64,000 nucleotides of DNA from Sodalis glossinidius str. 'morsitans' (GCF_000010085.1 NC_007712.1:2604001-2668000), one strand, 5' to 3'. Numbered from the stretch's first letter, positions 49,612 to 58,827 are shown. Notes: a model not told the origin generated them from the sequence alone. Numbers and translations: made by a program.

Positions 49612-50112
49612 GCTGGATCTCCTTTATCGCCTTGCGGCCCTCTATCGCCTTTCTCACCTTTGGGGCCTTGCTTGCGCCATGCTCACCGCGTCCAGCGAGG
49701 CATGGAAATCGACCTGCGCAATCCGGGTGTCGTTAGCCGATGGCACAGCATCCGTGACCAGACGTGCGTTAGCCACCGCCTTGCCGCTGGCAGCAAGCTC
49801 CCCCGTTGCCGGGTCATAACTCACCTTGGTCTCTTTTTTTACTTCCTCGCCTTCTTTCACTTTCACCCAGATACGCCCCATTTGCATCGTGCCAACACAG
49901 GTCTGTTTCGGGTAGTAGCCGAGGGCATTGGTCTGTTGGCGTACGGAAACACCGCGCAGTACACCCTCACCACCGGCCTTCACTTTTCCGTTCGCTTCGG
50001 TGACGAAGACACCAAACGGTACATTTTCAGCCGCACAGTGGGATATCACATCTTTAAACGCAGTATCCGCAATTTGGCCGGGTAGCCCTTTGTATTGTGA
50101 TAATTCTGCCAT
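49608..50112 (-). pseudogene. Phage head decoration/fibre protein with collagen-like tail, frameshifted
   Basis: From ATG 50112: MAELSQYKGLPGQIADTAFK, with conserved-looking VPFGVFVTEANGKVKAGGEG and GRIWVKVKEGEEV. The open frame stops at about 49654. In the next frame the final codons read QGPKGEKGDRGPQGDKGDPA, six Gly-X-Y units, and stop in ATGA overlap with the capsid start. A one-base indel near 49675 therefore separates body and collagen-like tail. Confidence 0.7.
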
Positions 50113-50116
50113 CGTC

Positions 50117-51157
50117 TTATTCCTTTGTTTCGCCATTCATTTTTGCCACCATCGCGGCCTGTCGTGCCGCCAGTGACGCGATGTCTAGACTGTCTCCACG
50201 GCGTTGGGGGACAAACTGTTTTTGCTGGCTTTGGGCTGGCAATTGCAGGCTCATATCGAACACCGCATCGACGTACTCGACGCTGTCCGAACGAAAATCG
50301 AAGCGGTCACCGTGAATTTTCTTCACGATAGCTTTTTTGATGTCCGCATCGCTGGAATCAGCCTTCACCTCAACCCCCTGCGCCTTGGCCGTGGTTTCCA
50401 GTTCAATACGCACCTTGGCCTGTTTAAGCGCGTCAGCCCTGATTTGAGGTTGTTCCTCCTTGAGCTTGTTGTGTTCGGCGTCCAGCGCATCGAAACGCCC
50501 TTTTAACGCCTCACCGTCTTTTTTTACCGTCTCAAGCTGCTGCAAAAGCCCCGTTTTTTCGGCTTCATCCGCACGGGCTTTCGCCTCAAGCTCGCCGATC
50601 TTCTTCATCGCTTCTTCAAGCGTCATGGTGATGTCCTCGTCTTCATTGATGGCGTCTGCCCTGTCGAGATTGAGCCGTGCATTACCCGCACGTCCGCGCC
50701 CGACGATTGCCAGATGGTTAACCCGGATATTGCGCTGGATACAGTCGTAGTGCTGCCCGTTGACGTCGCCGGGTGTGTCGTCGATATCGCACAGATAGCC
50801 CAGAGATAACTCCTTTTTGCCTTTTGCTATCGCCTCCGGGTTGTGGATCACGATATCGGCAACCACGTTATCCCCGTCTCTGCGCCCCTCAGACAAAATG
50901 GCCCCCGCCACCCAGCCGCCGGCATTACTGGCGGTCACATGGCCTTTATGGTCTTCGGTGATGGGTTTGCCTTTGAGGGTGGCAAGAGACTGGGGGTGAA
51001 AAACTTCTTCGGGCGGGCGATACTCGAATCGGGTCGTGCCGTCCCGGTTGCGGTAGGGGAATATTCCCGTTCGCGTCAATACCGGGCTGTCAGCAATAAA
51101 CCCCTCATCAGTTCGCCGCGCCACGATCTCCGTTCGGTCGTAGCGTTCTACTGTCAT
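50117..51157 (-). CDS. Phage DUF2213 protein (prohead protease/scaffold)
   Basis: 346 residues, complete. The N-terminal half (GIFPYRNRDGTTRFEYRPPE EVFHPQSLATLKGKPITEDH, GWVAGAILSEGRRDGDNVVA, ELSLGYLCDID) is the DUF2213 domain, thought to be a prohead protease. The C-terminal half is Lys/Glu-rich coiled coil typical of scaffold. It is the only large head gene left intact, located between the MuF-like and decoration genes. Confidence 0.8.
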   Translation of the reverse strand: MTVERYDRTEIVARRTDEGFIADSPVLTRTGIFPYRNRDGTTRFEYRPPEEVFHPQSLATLKGKPITEDHKGHVTASNAGGWVAGAILSEGRRDGDNVVADIVIHNPEAIAKGKKELSLGYLCDIDDTPGDVNGQHYDCIQRNIRVNHLAIVGRGRAGNARLNLDRADAINEDEDITMTLEEAMKKIGELEAKARADEAEKTGLLQQLETVKKDGEALKGRFDALDAEHNKLKEEQPQIRADALKQAKVRIELETTAKAQGVEVKADSSDADIKKAIVKKIHGDRFDFRSDSVEYVDAVFDMSLQLPAQSQQKQFVPQRRGDSLDIASLAARQAAMVAKMNGETKE

Positions 51158-52032
51158 TTTTTCCTCAATGGTACGGCCTGGTATTTCGCAAAATCAACGT
51201 CAGCGCTCAGCCCGTGTTGCATCAGGTCAGCAAGTTCGGGGATGATCGGCTCGGCATAACATCGGCATTGGAAATCCCCGCCGGGGTGATTGTAGTTGGC
51301 CGCCGCGGGCGGTTTATCCTATGAGAGGGTTTGCCCGTCCAATAAGGCATGATTGTGTCGCACCCGGCTATCTTCCATCGTATGCCAGATGTAATGCGTT
51401 ATGCCCGCCTGCTGCTGCCGGTATCGCTGCATTTGCCCCGTGAGTTTGCCTGTCTGGTCGCGGGCAATGAGCCGCGCCCGTTTAACTGGCGGGGCGCTCT
51501 GTGGGTCAACCATGGGAGCCAGAAGGTCGCTGATGGCTTTTCGCCCGGCCCCCTGCTCCCAGGCACGCATCACGGTTGAATGGACGTTGCCAAGGTATTC
51601 CTCAGGTATGGACGTGATGAGCGCGACGTTCTCCGCGATAAATCGTTCGACGAGGTCAGGCGGGGCACCGTCAGGGATTTTCACCTTCAGCGGTACGCCT
51701 TTCCTGCTGATACCCCGTGCCAGCGTACGCTCGGTGACACCTTTAGCGAAAGCGTTCGTCTCTGTCACCGTTTGCGGCAATATCAGCGTCGCAGCGTCCA
51801 TCTCCGGTTTTACCTCATCAGCAATAGCCCGGAGTTTTACCCGTAATACGGCAAAAAAGCCGCTCACCGTGTCCGAAAGGCTGCTGAGTGTCGCATCATT
51901 TCTATCATGGTCAACGAGAGGCGGGATATCGGACTTCACGCGCTGAATAACCGCCTTTGCCAATCGTTCCAGCGCTTTTTGGTAACGTTGCTCAATCGCC
52001 AAGGGGTAGAACAGCAGTGCAGGTCTAGCCAT
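51156..52032 (-). pseudogene. Phage head morphogenesis protein (SPP1 gp7/MuF family), amber codon
   Basis: From ATG 52032: helical N-terminus, then ARGISRKGVPLKVKIPDGAP, FIAENVALITSIPEEYLGNV, RARLIARDQTGKLTGQMQRY RQQQAGITHYIWHT, LLDGQTLS, TAG (51319-51321), then DKPPAAANYNHPGGDFQCRC YAEPII. The family has Trp where the TAG stands. MuF/gp7 proteins are minor head proteins next to the portal. Confidence 0.8.
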
Positions 52033-52747
52033 CACCCACCTCAATCACACCAAGCCGTTTTAAGGTGGCCTGCGCCTGTTCCGGCGTCAGCATGGCGAGC
52101 TGTAGAGCCTCCGAGACTTTCGGTTGAGCTGCGCCTTCACGCCTGCACCGACACCGATCAACATTACGCTCTTTGCACTCCTCCATCTGTTGAGGCAGTG
52201 GAGAATCATGGAAATAGGGATTGTCGCTGTAGTTGGCCTTCAGGATGATGGCACCTTTGGGTGGATTAACAATGAATCGCTGATACGTATCATCAAGGAT
52301 GTTTTTGGGATTAAAGGAAATCCACACTTCGGCGTTCTTGTCTCCGCGTATTGAGGGCAATAGGACGTCCCAAGAGTCCTTCGTCACCGCTTCCGCTTCT
52401 TCAACCCAGCAGATACCGACACCCTGAGCAGACTTCACTTTTGTGACGTTATTCTTGACGCCTAAAAAGATAAATGTCGTTCCGGTAGCAAGATGGATGA
52501 TGGTGTTTTTCTGCACCTCAAATTCGGCATTGTAGCCAAGGCGATCAATCGTTTCGCGTAGGAGCTTATGCACCGAGTCACTAATAGATTCCTGTAATTC
52601 CCGCGCACAGAGAATGACGGTTTTGGTTCTTCTGGCGACTTCGATAGCAAGCTCAGCGAAAAAGTATGACTTACCTCTTCCTCGCCCACCATAAGCCACT
52701 TTGTAAGGGGCTGGCTTGATAAAGGGTCTAAAATGCGGATTAGCCAT
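52025..52747 (-). pseudogene. Terminase large subunit fused to portal C-terminus by deletion
   Basis: The open frame of 240 residues begins like Terminase_3: YKVAYGGRGRGKSYFFAELA holds Walker A, GVGICWVEEAEAVTKDSWDV Walker B. After ILKANYSDNPYFHDSPLPQQ MEECKERN it changes character to QPKVSEALQLAMLTPEQAQA TLKRLG, like the tail of a DUF1073-type portal. The nuclease half of terminase and nearly all of the portal, probably about 2 kb, are missing, yet the frame stayed open. Confidence 0.75.
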
Positions 52748-53132
52748 TTTTAAAAATCTCCGATAGCGGCCTGGTCTCTACCTGAAGTGCGCCGCCGTCT
52801 TTACCGGTCAGTTCCTGCTTATCCGAGTAGCCATGATTCGCCAGCATCAACTTCGTGATTGTAGCGTTGAAATCACCGGTCAGGCCTTTGTTTATGAGCC
52901 TGTTTTCCTGCAACGTTTTTATGGCTTCTAACGTGCCCGAAAACTCTTCATTTTCTTTGGCATATTCCTGTGCAGTTGAGCGACTGATGCCGAGATAGCA
53001 AGCCAATCCTGCAACGCTCGGGACAACATCACCCAGATTTTCATAGTCCCCTAATAAATACGCTTTAGCCTTTTCCAGACTTTGTGCAAGCTCACTCGGG
53101 CAACCGACTTTATTTTTTGTTTGTCGTCCCAT
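52740..53132 (-). CDS. Terminase small subunit
   Basis: 130 residues. VVPSVAGLACYLGISRSTAQ EYAKENEEFSGTLEAIKTLQ is the helix-turn-helix that recognises packaging sites, and INKGLTGDFNATITKLMLAN HGYSDKQE is typical of the family. It overlaps terL by 8 bp. Intact. Confidence 0.85.
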   Translation of the reverse strand: MGRQTKNKVGCPSELAQSLEKAKAYLLGDYENLGDVVPSVAGLACYLGISRSTAQEYAKENEEFSGTLEAIKTLQENRLINKGLTGDFNATITKLMLANHGYSDKQELTGKDGGALQVETRPLSEIFKNG

Positions 53133-53445
53133 GTCTTATATCCTCTATCTGCCTCAGCGCGGCTTTATCCTGATTGCATATCTCCAGCGCCAGCAGCAGC
53201 TTCTCGTTGAGTATCACGCTGTCGCCCCAGGTCATGTGCTCCGGAATAACAGGAGGTGGACAGTCATCGAGCAGCGTGGCCGGTATCGGCGCGGGCGGGA
53301 TGGGCAGATATCTTGTCTGTGTGTGCCCGCAGCCCGTTAACAACACTGGCAGGCACAGGCAGACAAGCACCGCGAGCCGACGTAATGGCCTCGCGTATCT
53401 GGATAATGCGCGGCTGGAAGTCCTGCACGGCTTGCTGATGTGCAT
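53110..53445 (-). CDS. Rz1-like outer-membrane spanin lipoprotein
   Basis: LAVLVCLCLPVLLTGCG is a lipoprotein signal with lipobox LTGC. The mature part is Pro-rich (PIPPAPIPATLLDDCPPPVI PEH), as in o-spanins. It is embedded largely in the Rz gene in another frame, the classic Rz/Rz1 overlap. The start at 53445 gives 111 residues; a start nearer the signal peptide is possible. Confidence 0.8.
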   Translation of the reverse strand: MHISKPCRTSSRALSRYARPLRRLAVLVCLCLPVLLTGCGHTQTRYLPIPPAPIPATLLDDCPPPVIPEHMTWGDSVILNEKLLLALEICNQDKAALRQIEDIRHGTTNKK

Positions 53446-53653
53446 CCTGTGTTGCTCCGGCTATCTGGTTGAACAGTGCTAACACCTGTTCATAGTGGGT
53501 AAACTGTGCGCGGGCGACGTCACGCTCGGCGACCATCGATTGGTTGGTCTGTTTTAAACGGGTGATTTCGACGTACTGAACTCTCACCACGATAGCGAGA
53601 GCGATAATCGTCGAGAGCATCGCGGCGAGTGTGAGGAGTTTCCAGCGCATCAC
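53264..53653 (-). CDS. Rz-like inner-membrane spanin
   Basis: 129 residues. An N-terminal membrane helix (LLTLAAMLSTIIALAIVVRV) is followed by a coiled-coil periplasmic segment (EITRLKQTNQSMVAERDVAR). With Rz1 it fuses inner and outer membranes at lysis. Intact. Its ATG overlaps the stop of the upstream fragment. Confidence 0.8.
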   Translation of the reverse strand: MMRWKLLTLAAMLSTIIALAIVVRVQYVEITRLKQTNQSMVAERDVARAQFTHYEQVLALFNQIAGATQDAHQQAVQDFQPRIIQIREAITSARGACLPVPASVVNGLRAHTDKISAHPARADTGHAAR

Positions 53654-53793
53654 TTATCCCGCTTTGATTTGCGATTAGCCATAGCAAGCAAAACATCAAG
53701 AAGGATTTTGGCCTGCTCCACACTGGCAACGCCAAACGAAATCCGACCACAGCCCAAATCAGCGAAGCCATCATTCAGATAGCGGCATACCGT
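53650..53793 (-). pseudogene. Tail of a phage gene cut by the IS
   Basis: The minus-strand frame LNDGFADLGCGRISFGVASV EQAKILLDVLLAMANRKSKR DK ends in TGA overlapping the Rz start. Its beginning lies beyond the IS end at 53794. Not recognised. Confidence 0.4.
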
Positions 53794-54842
53794 GGCTTTG
53801 TTGAATAAATCAGAACTTGTGACTACGCCCCCCTAGCAGATCGATTGTTATGCGATCCGGATGCTGTTCGGCATTCCTAACAGCGTCATTTTGTTAAGCG
53901 CTTTGACCATCGCCATTGCCTCACCTACCCGCGCATCATAGTCACGCAGACTTAGATGATCGCCCATAAGCGTTTTGAACCGGAATATCGCTGTTTCAGC
54001 CACTGAGCGTCGATGATAGCCCACTTGCTTTTTCCATACATCGTTACTGCCGCTTAGACGCTGATTCACAACGGCGTAGTTACGCTCATGGTATCGGTCT
54101 GGCCAATATTGCGCCCCACCTCGTGGAGGAATAAGAGGCCTTATTTTCTTCCTCAGCAGAGCATCATGACAGTAGCGGGTATCATAAGCGCCATCAGCCA
54201 ACACTTCCCTGATTTTCCGCTGGGTCTGGTTTATCAGAGCGGGTAGGGCCTGAGCATCCGTCGTACCGCTGAGCGATAAGTCAGCACAGATAATCTCATG
54301 CGTTACACTGTCTGCGGCCATATGCAGCTTACGCCACACCCTCCGTCTGTCGGCACCATGCTGTCGGACTTTCCATTCGCCTTCGCCAAAGACCTTCAGG
54401 CCGGTTCCGTCAATGACTAGAGGTAAGATTTCACCACGGGTCGGCGTTTTTATGCTGATCTTAACTGTCTTTGCTCGCTTGCTGATCAGCGAGTAGTCTG
54501 GGTATCTTAGCGGCAGCACATCAGTTTAAAAATGGTGTCAGAAGCCCTGTAAAGCCCTTAACGAAAGGCCAAACACGCGTTTCATCATCAGACAGTGGTG
54601 ATAGCCATATCTGCGTAGTGAAGCGGCCGGCCACGCCGTTCAGGCGTTGTTTTTTCCGTCCATGCAACAATTGCCGACTCATCCAGCCATATCGTCAGAG
54701 CCTCGCGCTGCTTGAGAGCTTTGTTGTAAGTGGACCAGTTGGTTATTTTAAACTTTTGCTTTGCCATGGAGTGCAGATGTTGAAATGACGGTAGTGATCT
54801 GAGCAGACGATCACCTAAAAGTTATATTTATTCAACAAAGCC
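53794..54842 (-). mobile_element. IS5-family (IS903-type) element, full length
   Basis: 1049 bp with 17-18 bp ends GGCTTTGTTGAATAAAT, as in IS903. No perfect 9-bp target duplication is seen (left flank GCATACCGT, right flank TCATGGTGT). It separates the LPMO and endolysin genes from Rz/Rz1. Confidence 0.92.
53848..54767 (-). pseudogene. IS903-type transposase with frameshift
   Basis: N-terminal MAKQKFKITNWSTYNKALKQ and RRGRPLHYADMAITTV, then a lost base near 54595 where TTVLMMKRVFGL is expected, and a further shift near 54525. The rest is open with the DDE residues: VIDGTGLKVFGEGEW, LADGAYDTRYCHDAL and HRRSVAETAIFRFKT. The lesions differ from those of the 21817-22534 copy. Confidence 0.88.
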
Positions 54843-55059
54843 TCATGGTGTTTCCAGTTGCTGCTTTTCATGTTTTGTCATTGCAACATTCCCTGCGGTG
54901 ACATGTTACGAAAACACCGCACGCCAATAAGCCTTAAACTTTGAGCGAGTCAGGAAATAGTGAAATCCAAAATCTTTAGCTAATTTTTTTCGTCTTGCCT
55001 GAAACTTTCATACAAAACACGATAAATTCGTTCTTCATACAGATATAGCCCTCACAAAA

Positions 55060-55081
55060 AAGCCGCCTTTTCAGGCGGCTT
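55060..55081 (-). terminator. Intrinsic terminator of the LPMO gene
   Basis: AAGCCGCC-TTTTCA-GGCGGCTT; on the minus strand it is followed by a T-run (complement of CAAAAA). It stands 64 bp past the LPMO stop. Confidence 0.88.
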
Positions 55082-55144
55082 GGCAGTCAACTGGATATTA
55101 GATTATCAGCACGGTTTGAATGAAAAATTATATGGCAATTCTAT

Positions 55145-55723
55145 TTATACAAAATTAACATCTACAACCTGATAAAAAGCATTACCGGTATCAGCAATCT
55201 CCCATACACCCAGTATGATATGATATCCTTTTTTATTTGGCATCTTTACTTTATGTATCGTAGGATTATTAGGCATCAAATCATGCTCCCAATAGGGTTG
55301 CTTGTCATTTTGAACCATAAAAAAAGGCTCTTTCTCAAATTGAGCACGACTCAATGGTTCATTGGGTTTCCAGTTATCTTTAGTGATAAAATAATTCCAA
55401 CGTCTTGTTCTATGCACAGCAGTGTATGTCCACGTGAAATCGATAATAGCACCGGATTTTATCTCATTCTTTTCCCAACGATTTTCACCATACTCATCAA
55501 GCTTTTCTGCTCCTGCCAGACCAGCACTAGCAATCTTCCCGTCTTCTGGTGGTTTTTGATTGGGGATATCTGTAGGAGCATACTTATCACTAAGGCCAGA
55601 TTGGATTTCAGGAAAAAACTTACCACTTTCTAATGCGTTTGCCCACCATTGATGCGTTTTTGCCGCACGTGATTCAGGATTAGCTATTTGACCATGCAAA
55701 GTTGAAATGTCTGCTTTATTCAT
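55145..55723 (-). CDS. Lytic polysaccharide monooxygenase AA10 (chitin-binding protein)
   Basis: 192 residues from ATG 55723, which has AAGGAG 7 bases upstream; an upstream in-frame ATG at 55795 lacks such a site. AA10 copper enzymes oxidatively cleave chitin or cellulose. The pattern is clear: LHGQIANPESRA (His10), WTYTAVHRTRRWNYFITKDN W (His104, second brace ligand), GYHIILGVWEIADTGNAFYQ VVDVNF (Phe183 at the copper site). No signal peptide precedes His10, although these enzymes need a free N-terminal His. It lies between endolysin and spanins and has its own terminator. Function in the symbiont is open. Confidence 0.88.
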   Translation of the reverse strand: MNKADISTLHGQIANPESRAAKTHQWWANALESGKFFPEIQSGLSDKYAPTDIPNQKPPEDGKIASAGLAGAEKLDEYGENRWEKNEIKSGAIIDFTWTYTAVHRTRRWNYFITKDNWKPNEPLSRAQFEKEPFFMVQNDKQPYWEHDLMPNNPTIHKVKMPNKKGYHIILGVWEIADTGNAFYQVVDVNFV

Positions 55724-56231
55724 AATTAACTCCTTCTTTATTAAAAATAATGTAGGGTCGTGGCTCATGTTTGTGGATACCTGTAGGTTCCACATAAGTA
55801 ATAACTATCTTTTGATGCTGCAATTGTCTATAAAAAATTTACAGTATTACTCAATCAGGGCAAGAGTATGAATGCTCATTAAGTGAACACATCGGTTAAA
55901 AAAACGTCTCAGCGCCCAAAAATCATCTATTAGGATGTTATTTGACCAAAATAAGCATATTTATTAACCAACATCTATTCAAAAAAACATTCACTCCCTA
56001 ACCCTGATTACTCAATGGAATAAACATGTAATTTTCTTTTATTATTAACAAATCTGTGTCATGACTAGAATGTATCCTGACCATTTTATGTTTTAAGAAT
56101 ATTATACTCAATAAACTTCAAGATGCACGGCAAGATCACGGAAGAGACTTGCTGCCCGTGCTTTCTGCTGGATAACCGGATGCATATTAAAACACGTTAA
56201 GTATGTTTGATTATAAAAATCAATACAATGA
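55724..56231. other. AT-rich gap between LPMO and endolysin
   Basis: No gene recognised. The part next to the LPMO may hold its own promoter: on the minus strand, TTGAGT and a TATAGA-like hexamer about 17 bases apart lie near 55820-55845. Confidence 0.5.
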
Positions 56232-56717
56232 TTAAATATTTATCATTACCTTACACAACAACTCTTGCTCTATTGCCCGCCGATTGACCAGTCCCTTCGA
56301 TACTTTGCCGCCAACATATTTCCAGCGCCGCATCTCATCACAGGCACCGGCCATGTCTCCGGCGTTCAGCTTTTTCAGTAGCGTAGAGCGCGCAAACGCC
56401 CCGTTCCCCACGTTGTAGACGAACGAGGCTAACGCCGCTCTTTGGCTCTCAGTCAGTGGTACGGTAACATTGGCGTCAACGACGGACATTGCGGCTTTCA
56501 GGTCGCTATCTAGCAGGGCTTGACATTCAGCAACGGTATAGCGCTTACCGGGGACAATATCGCTACCGGTATGTCCATAACAGACCGACAATACGCCGCC
56601 AGAATCCCGATAGGGAGTGTAGTGTACGCTCTCGTGCCATTGAATTAGCACGGTCGCTAATGCAATAACACCGCCTGCTGTGCCTTTTATCAATCGGTTA
56701 CGCAGCTCGGGATTCAT
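56232..56717 (-). CDS. Phage SAR endolysin (lysozyme, GH24)
   Basis: 161 residues. The hydrophobic N-terminal segment GTAGGVIALATVLIQW looks like a signal-arrest-release anchor. The catalytic triad is HESVHYTPYRDSGGVLSVCY GHT (Glu, Asp, Thr), as in P21 and P22-like muramidases. VPLTESQRAALASFVYNVGN GAFARSTLLKKLN is a family hallmark. Intact. It overlaps the holin stop by 4 bp. Confidence 0.9.
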   Translation of the reverse strand: MNPELRNRLIKGTAGGVIALATVLIQWHESVHYTPYRDSGGVLSVCYGHTGSDIVPGKRYTVAECQALLDSDLKAAMSVVDANVTVPLTESQRAALASFVYNVGNGAFARSTLLKKLNAGDMAGACDEMRRWKYVGGKVSKGLVNRRAIEQELLCKVMINI

Positions 56718-56893
56718 GGGTCGCGTTTCGTCCTGAAACGGTATTCCTTATGCCGGTAAATCCAGTTCAGCAAAAAGGTGGCCAAGGTGCATGCGATACC
56801 GGTAATCAATGCCCATTGATTAAGCGACAACGCGCCCAGCAAGCACGTGACAAAGCCCCAGCTGTAGGCAGAGCCGGTAGTAAATTTATCCAT
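56714..56893 (-). CDS. Phage holin
   Basis: 59 residues from ATG 56893: MDKFTTGSAYSWGFVTCLLG ALSLNQWALITGIACTLATF LLNWIYRHKEYRFRTKRDP. Two hydrophobic segments and a charged tail, as in small class II holins. The frame is open further upstream to 56986, but this start fits the family (MDKxTTGxxY). Confidence 0.83.
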   Translation of the reverse strand: MDKFTTGSAYSWGFVTCLLGALSLNQWALITGIACTLATFLLNWIYRHKEYRFRTKRDP

Positions 56894-57057
56894 TGGAGTT
56901 ATTGGGGTTATTGCGCCACCGCGTCCGGGATGGCTATCAGTCAGAAAAAAGGCCACGCCGGAGCGTAGCCTTGAAAAATGCGTCAAACACGAATTATGCT
57001 TAACTTGAGTTACCAGTACTTATCAGACTGCCTACCCATAACGAAAAGGACATCGCC

Positions 57058-57273
57058 ATGAACAATAAACCGACAGCCCATCAACTTGCTTTTGAATATC
57101 TTCGCAGACTATCCGAGGAGCTAAGCCCTGCCGATTACCTGAAAAAGTTTGAACAGCTGGAATCAGAATTCAGTGCATTACTTCACTCTTTAGGTTCCAA
57201 TGATAAAACCACGGAGCTGTGCGAGTTTCTATCGCGCTTCTGTCCAAAATGCAAAGCTGATAGTCAGCGCTGA
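57058..57273 (+). CDS. Small phage protein of unknown function
   Basis: 71 residues after AAAAGGACATCGCC. A helical N-terminus with LSPADYLKKFEQLESEFSAL LHSL, and a C-terminal CPKC pair. It is oriented against the lysis genes, upstream of the early-type plus-strand block. Not recognised. Confidence 0.5.
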   Translation: MNNKPTAHQLAFEYLRRLSEELSPADYLKKFEQLESEFSALLHSLGSNDKTTELCEFLSRFCPKCKADSQR

Positions 57274-57649
57274 AACCTTTAGAAAGCAAAAGCCCCGGCA
57301 TTAGCCGAGGCCCTATCGCACATCTGCGCAAATTTGATACATATCGTATCATTCATCCCATTAACCCACCAGAAAGCCACAAGACGAGCCAGACGGTGGG
57401 GTAGCAGATTGATTACTCTGATCTACAACGAGCCTAGTGCTCTACGGAAGGCACTGAAACGTGCCGAACCTTTGCCCAGATGTTTTTAGAGTGTGGTGAA
57501 TGCACAGGCTGATGTGCAAGTTGGCGAGGGGGCACAATGGGTGAAAGGCCCATTCTTTGACGGTAGGAAAAAACACGCCTCACGATAACCGTAAAGCCGG
57601 AGATCAGCACCGGCCACCACACCACCAAAACCATCTGTTGGAGGTGAAC
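57274..57649. other. Leader region without gene
   Basis: A GC-rich hairpin (GCCCCGGC-ATTA-GCCGAGGC) lies near 57290-57312. The remainder, up to GGAGGTGAAC before 57650, looks like a phage leader or control region. No frame recognised. Confidence 0.45.
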
Positions 57650-58038
57650 ATGCAAGCAACTATCGTTTACGGTAAATCAATCCTGTCGTAAAAGATAATG
57701 CGCGTAGCCGTCGGCAAAAACGGCGCAGGGCCGAGGAAGTTGATAATGGCCTTGTAATATCACGCATTGACACGGCATTAGGACTGAAGCCAGAGAAACA
57801 GCAATATCCATCCTGATGGGAAAAACTCAGCAAACGCAAACCAGCACCACCGCTAGATTTAAGCACGCTGACCCAGTACCAAGAGCAAATCACCCATTCC
57901 GCCCAGAAGCACATACAAGCCAGATATACACATCGCGGGGCGGTTGTAGAATTTGAGGAGGGTTCGTGCTGTTTGGAGAATGTGGCGTTATTCCAAGCGG
58001 GGTTTAGAAAGCAGACGGGGATATTTTCAGCGAGGTAA
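57650..58038 (+). pseudogene. Unrecognised phage protein, broken
   Basis: GGAGGTGAAC precedes ATG 57650. MQATIVYGKSIL stops at once. One frame over, KDNARSRRQKRRRAEEVDNG LVISRIDTALGLKPEKQQYP, then TGA, then LTQYQEQITHSAQKHIQARY, GAVVEFEEGSCCLENVALFQ to TAA 58038. Basic at the start. No family assigned. Confidence 0.45.
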
Positions 58039-58063
58039 TCATTTAACGACCGGAGAATAGTCG

Positions 58064-58291
58064 ATGTCCATAATTTCTATCCTTGGCGGTGACAGCATGT
58101 GTTTAACAAACATTACCGCCAACATAAAGTTCGATATTGCTGAATTAAAATACGAAAATCGTGCAACAGTAAGTTGGCCTTAGATAGGCGAAGCTAGCCC
58201 GAGAATTGCTAGAGAATTTGCGCGTAAAATTATACATGTGGCTGATGAGATAGAAAATAAGCTTGAGGAAATCAATAGACTCAATCTGTAA
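58064..58291 (+). pseudogene. Small phage protein with amber stop
   Basis: ATG 58064 after CGGAGAATAG. MSIISILGGDSMCLTNITAN continues to codon 40, TAG (58181-58183), then IGEASPRIAREFARKIIHVA DEIENKLEE to TAA 58291. Not recognised. Confidence 0.45.
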
Positions 58292-58327
58292 GCTCATAGC
58301 GTCGTCAACATTACTACGGAGACCACC

Positions 58328-58606
58328 ATGCAAAAGCTCATTGACGAATTCGACCACCTGATAGCGCCGGGGACGATTGTTACTGAAATCATCCTGTCTG
58401 GCGCAACCTATGACAACTGGGGCTATACGCTGCAAGAGAATGATAAAGCTGATTTATTCATCGTCATTATCCAAGTTGAATACGGTTTTTTACGAAACAT
58501 TGGCGAATTCTCCGACCGAGAGGACGCTATCGCTTATGCCGCGAGGATGGTTGAGAAATATCAGGCACCACTTACGGACAATACCCGGAAGTTATTAAAC
58601 GATTAG
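58328..58606 (+). CDS. Phage-encoded hypothetical protein, 92 aa
   Basis: Complete frame, MQKLIDEFDHLIAPGTIVTE, with EDAIAYAARMVEKY near the C-terminus. The ribosome site ACGGAG is 10 bases upstream. It belongs to the run of small plus-strand genes. Function unknown. Confidence 0.6.
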   Translation: MQKLIDEFDHLIAPGTIVTEIILSGATYDNWGYTLQENDKADLFIVIIQVEYGFLRNIGEFSDREDAIAYAARMVEKYQAPLTDNTRKLLND

Positions 58607-58623
58607 GAGCATCAAATAGATTT

Positions 58624-58827
58624 ATGGCAGATGATGTCGATTTAGCCAGCCAACACGAAGAAGCTTTCCGCCAACAACAGATTGCCCATTATCGAGAAGA
58701 GGAATTACCCTTCACAGGCCGTTGCTATTATTACGAAGCCCCAACCGAGGGTAATTTCTTCTGCAAAGAATGCGGAAAAGATTGGGAGAAGCGGAAATAT
58801 TTTGATAGTCAACGGAGGGTTAAATGA
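58624..58827 (+). CDS. Small zinc-finger-like phage protein, one ligand lost
   Basis: 67 residues. ASQHEEAFRQQQIAHYREEE is a helical start, then GRCYYYEAPTEGNFFCKECG KDWEKRKYF. The paralogue at 62558 has GRCYHC, so a Cys of a four-Cys zinc site (CxxC...CxxC) is Tyr here. Resembles DksA/TraR-like phage proteins in layout. The frame is open but zinc binding is doubtful. Confidence 0.6.
   Translation: MADDVDLASQHEEAFRQQQIAHYREEELPFTGRCYYYEAPTEGNFFCKECGKDWEKRKYFDSQRRVK

Noticed and set aside
49558..50085. Plus-strand frame with Gly/Pro/Ser repeats opposite the phage head gene
   Set aside because: Antisense of the Gly-X-Y tail and head protein.
53785..54851. 9-bp target duplication around the full-length IS
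   Set aside because: Flanks GCATACCGT and TCATGGTGT share only scattered bases.
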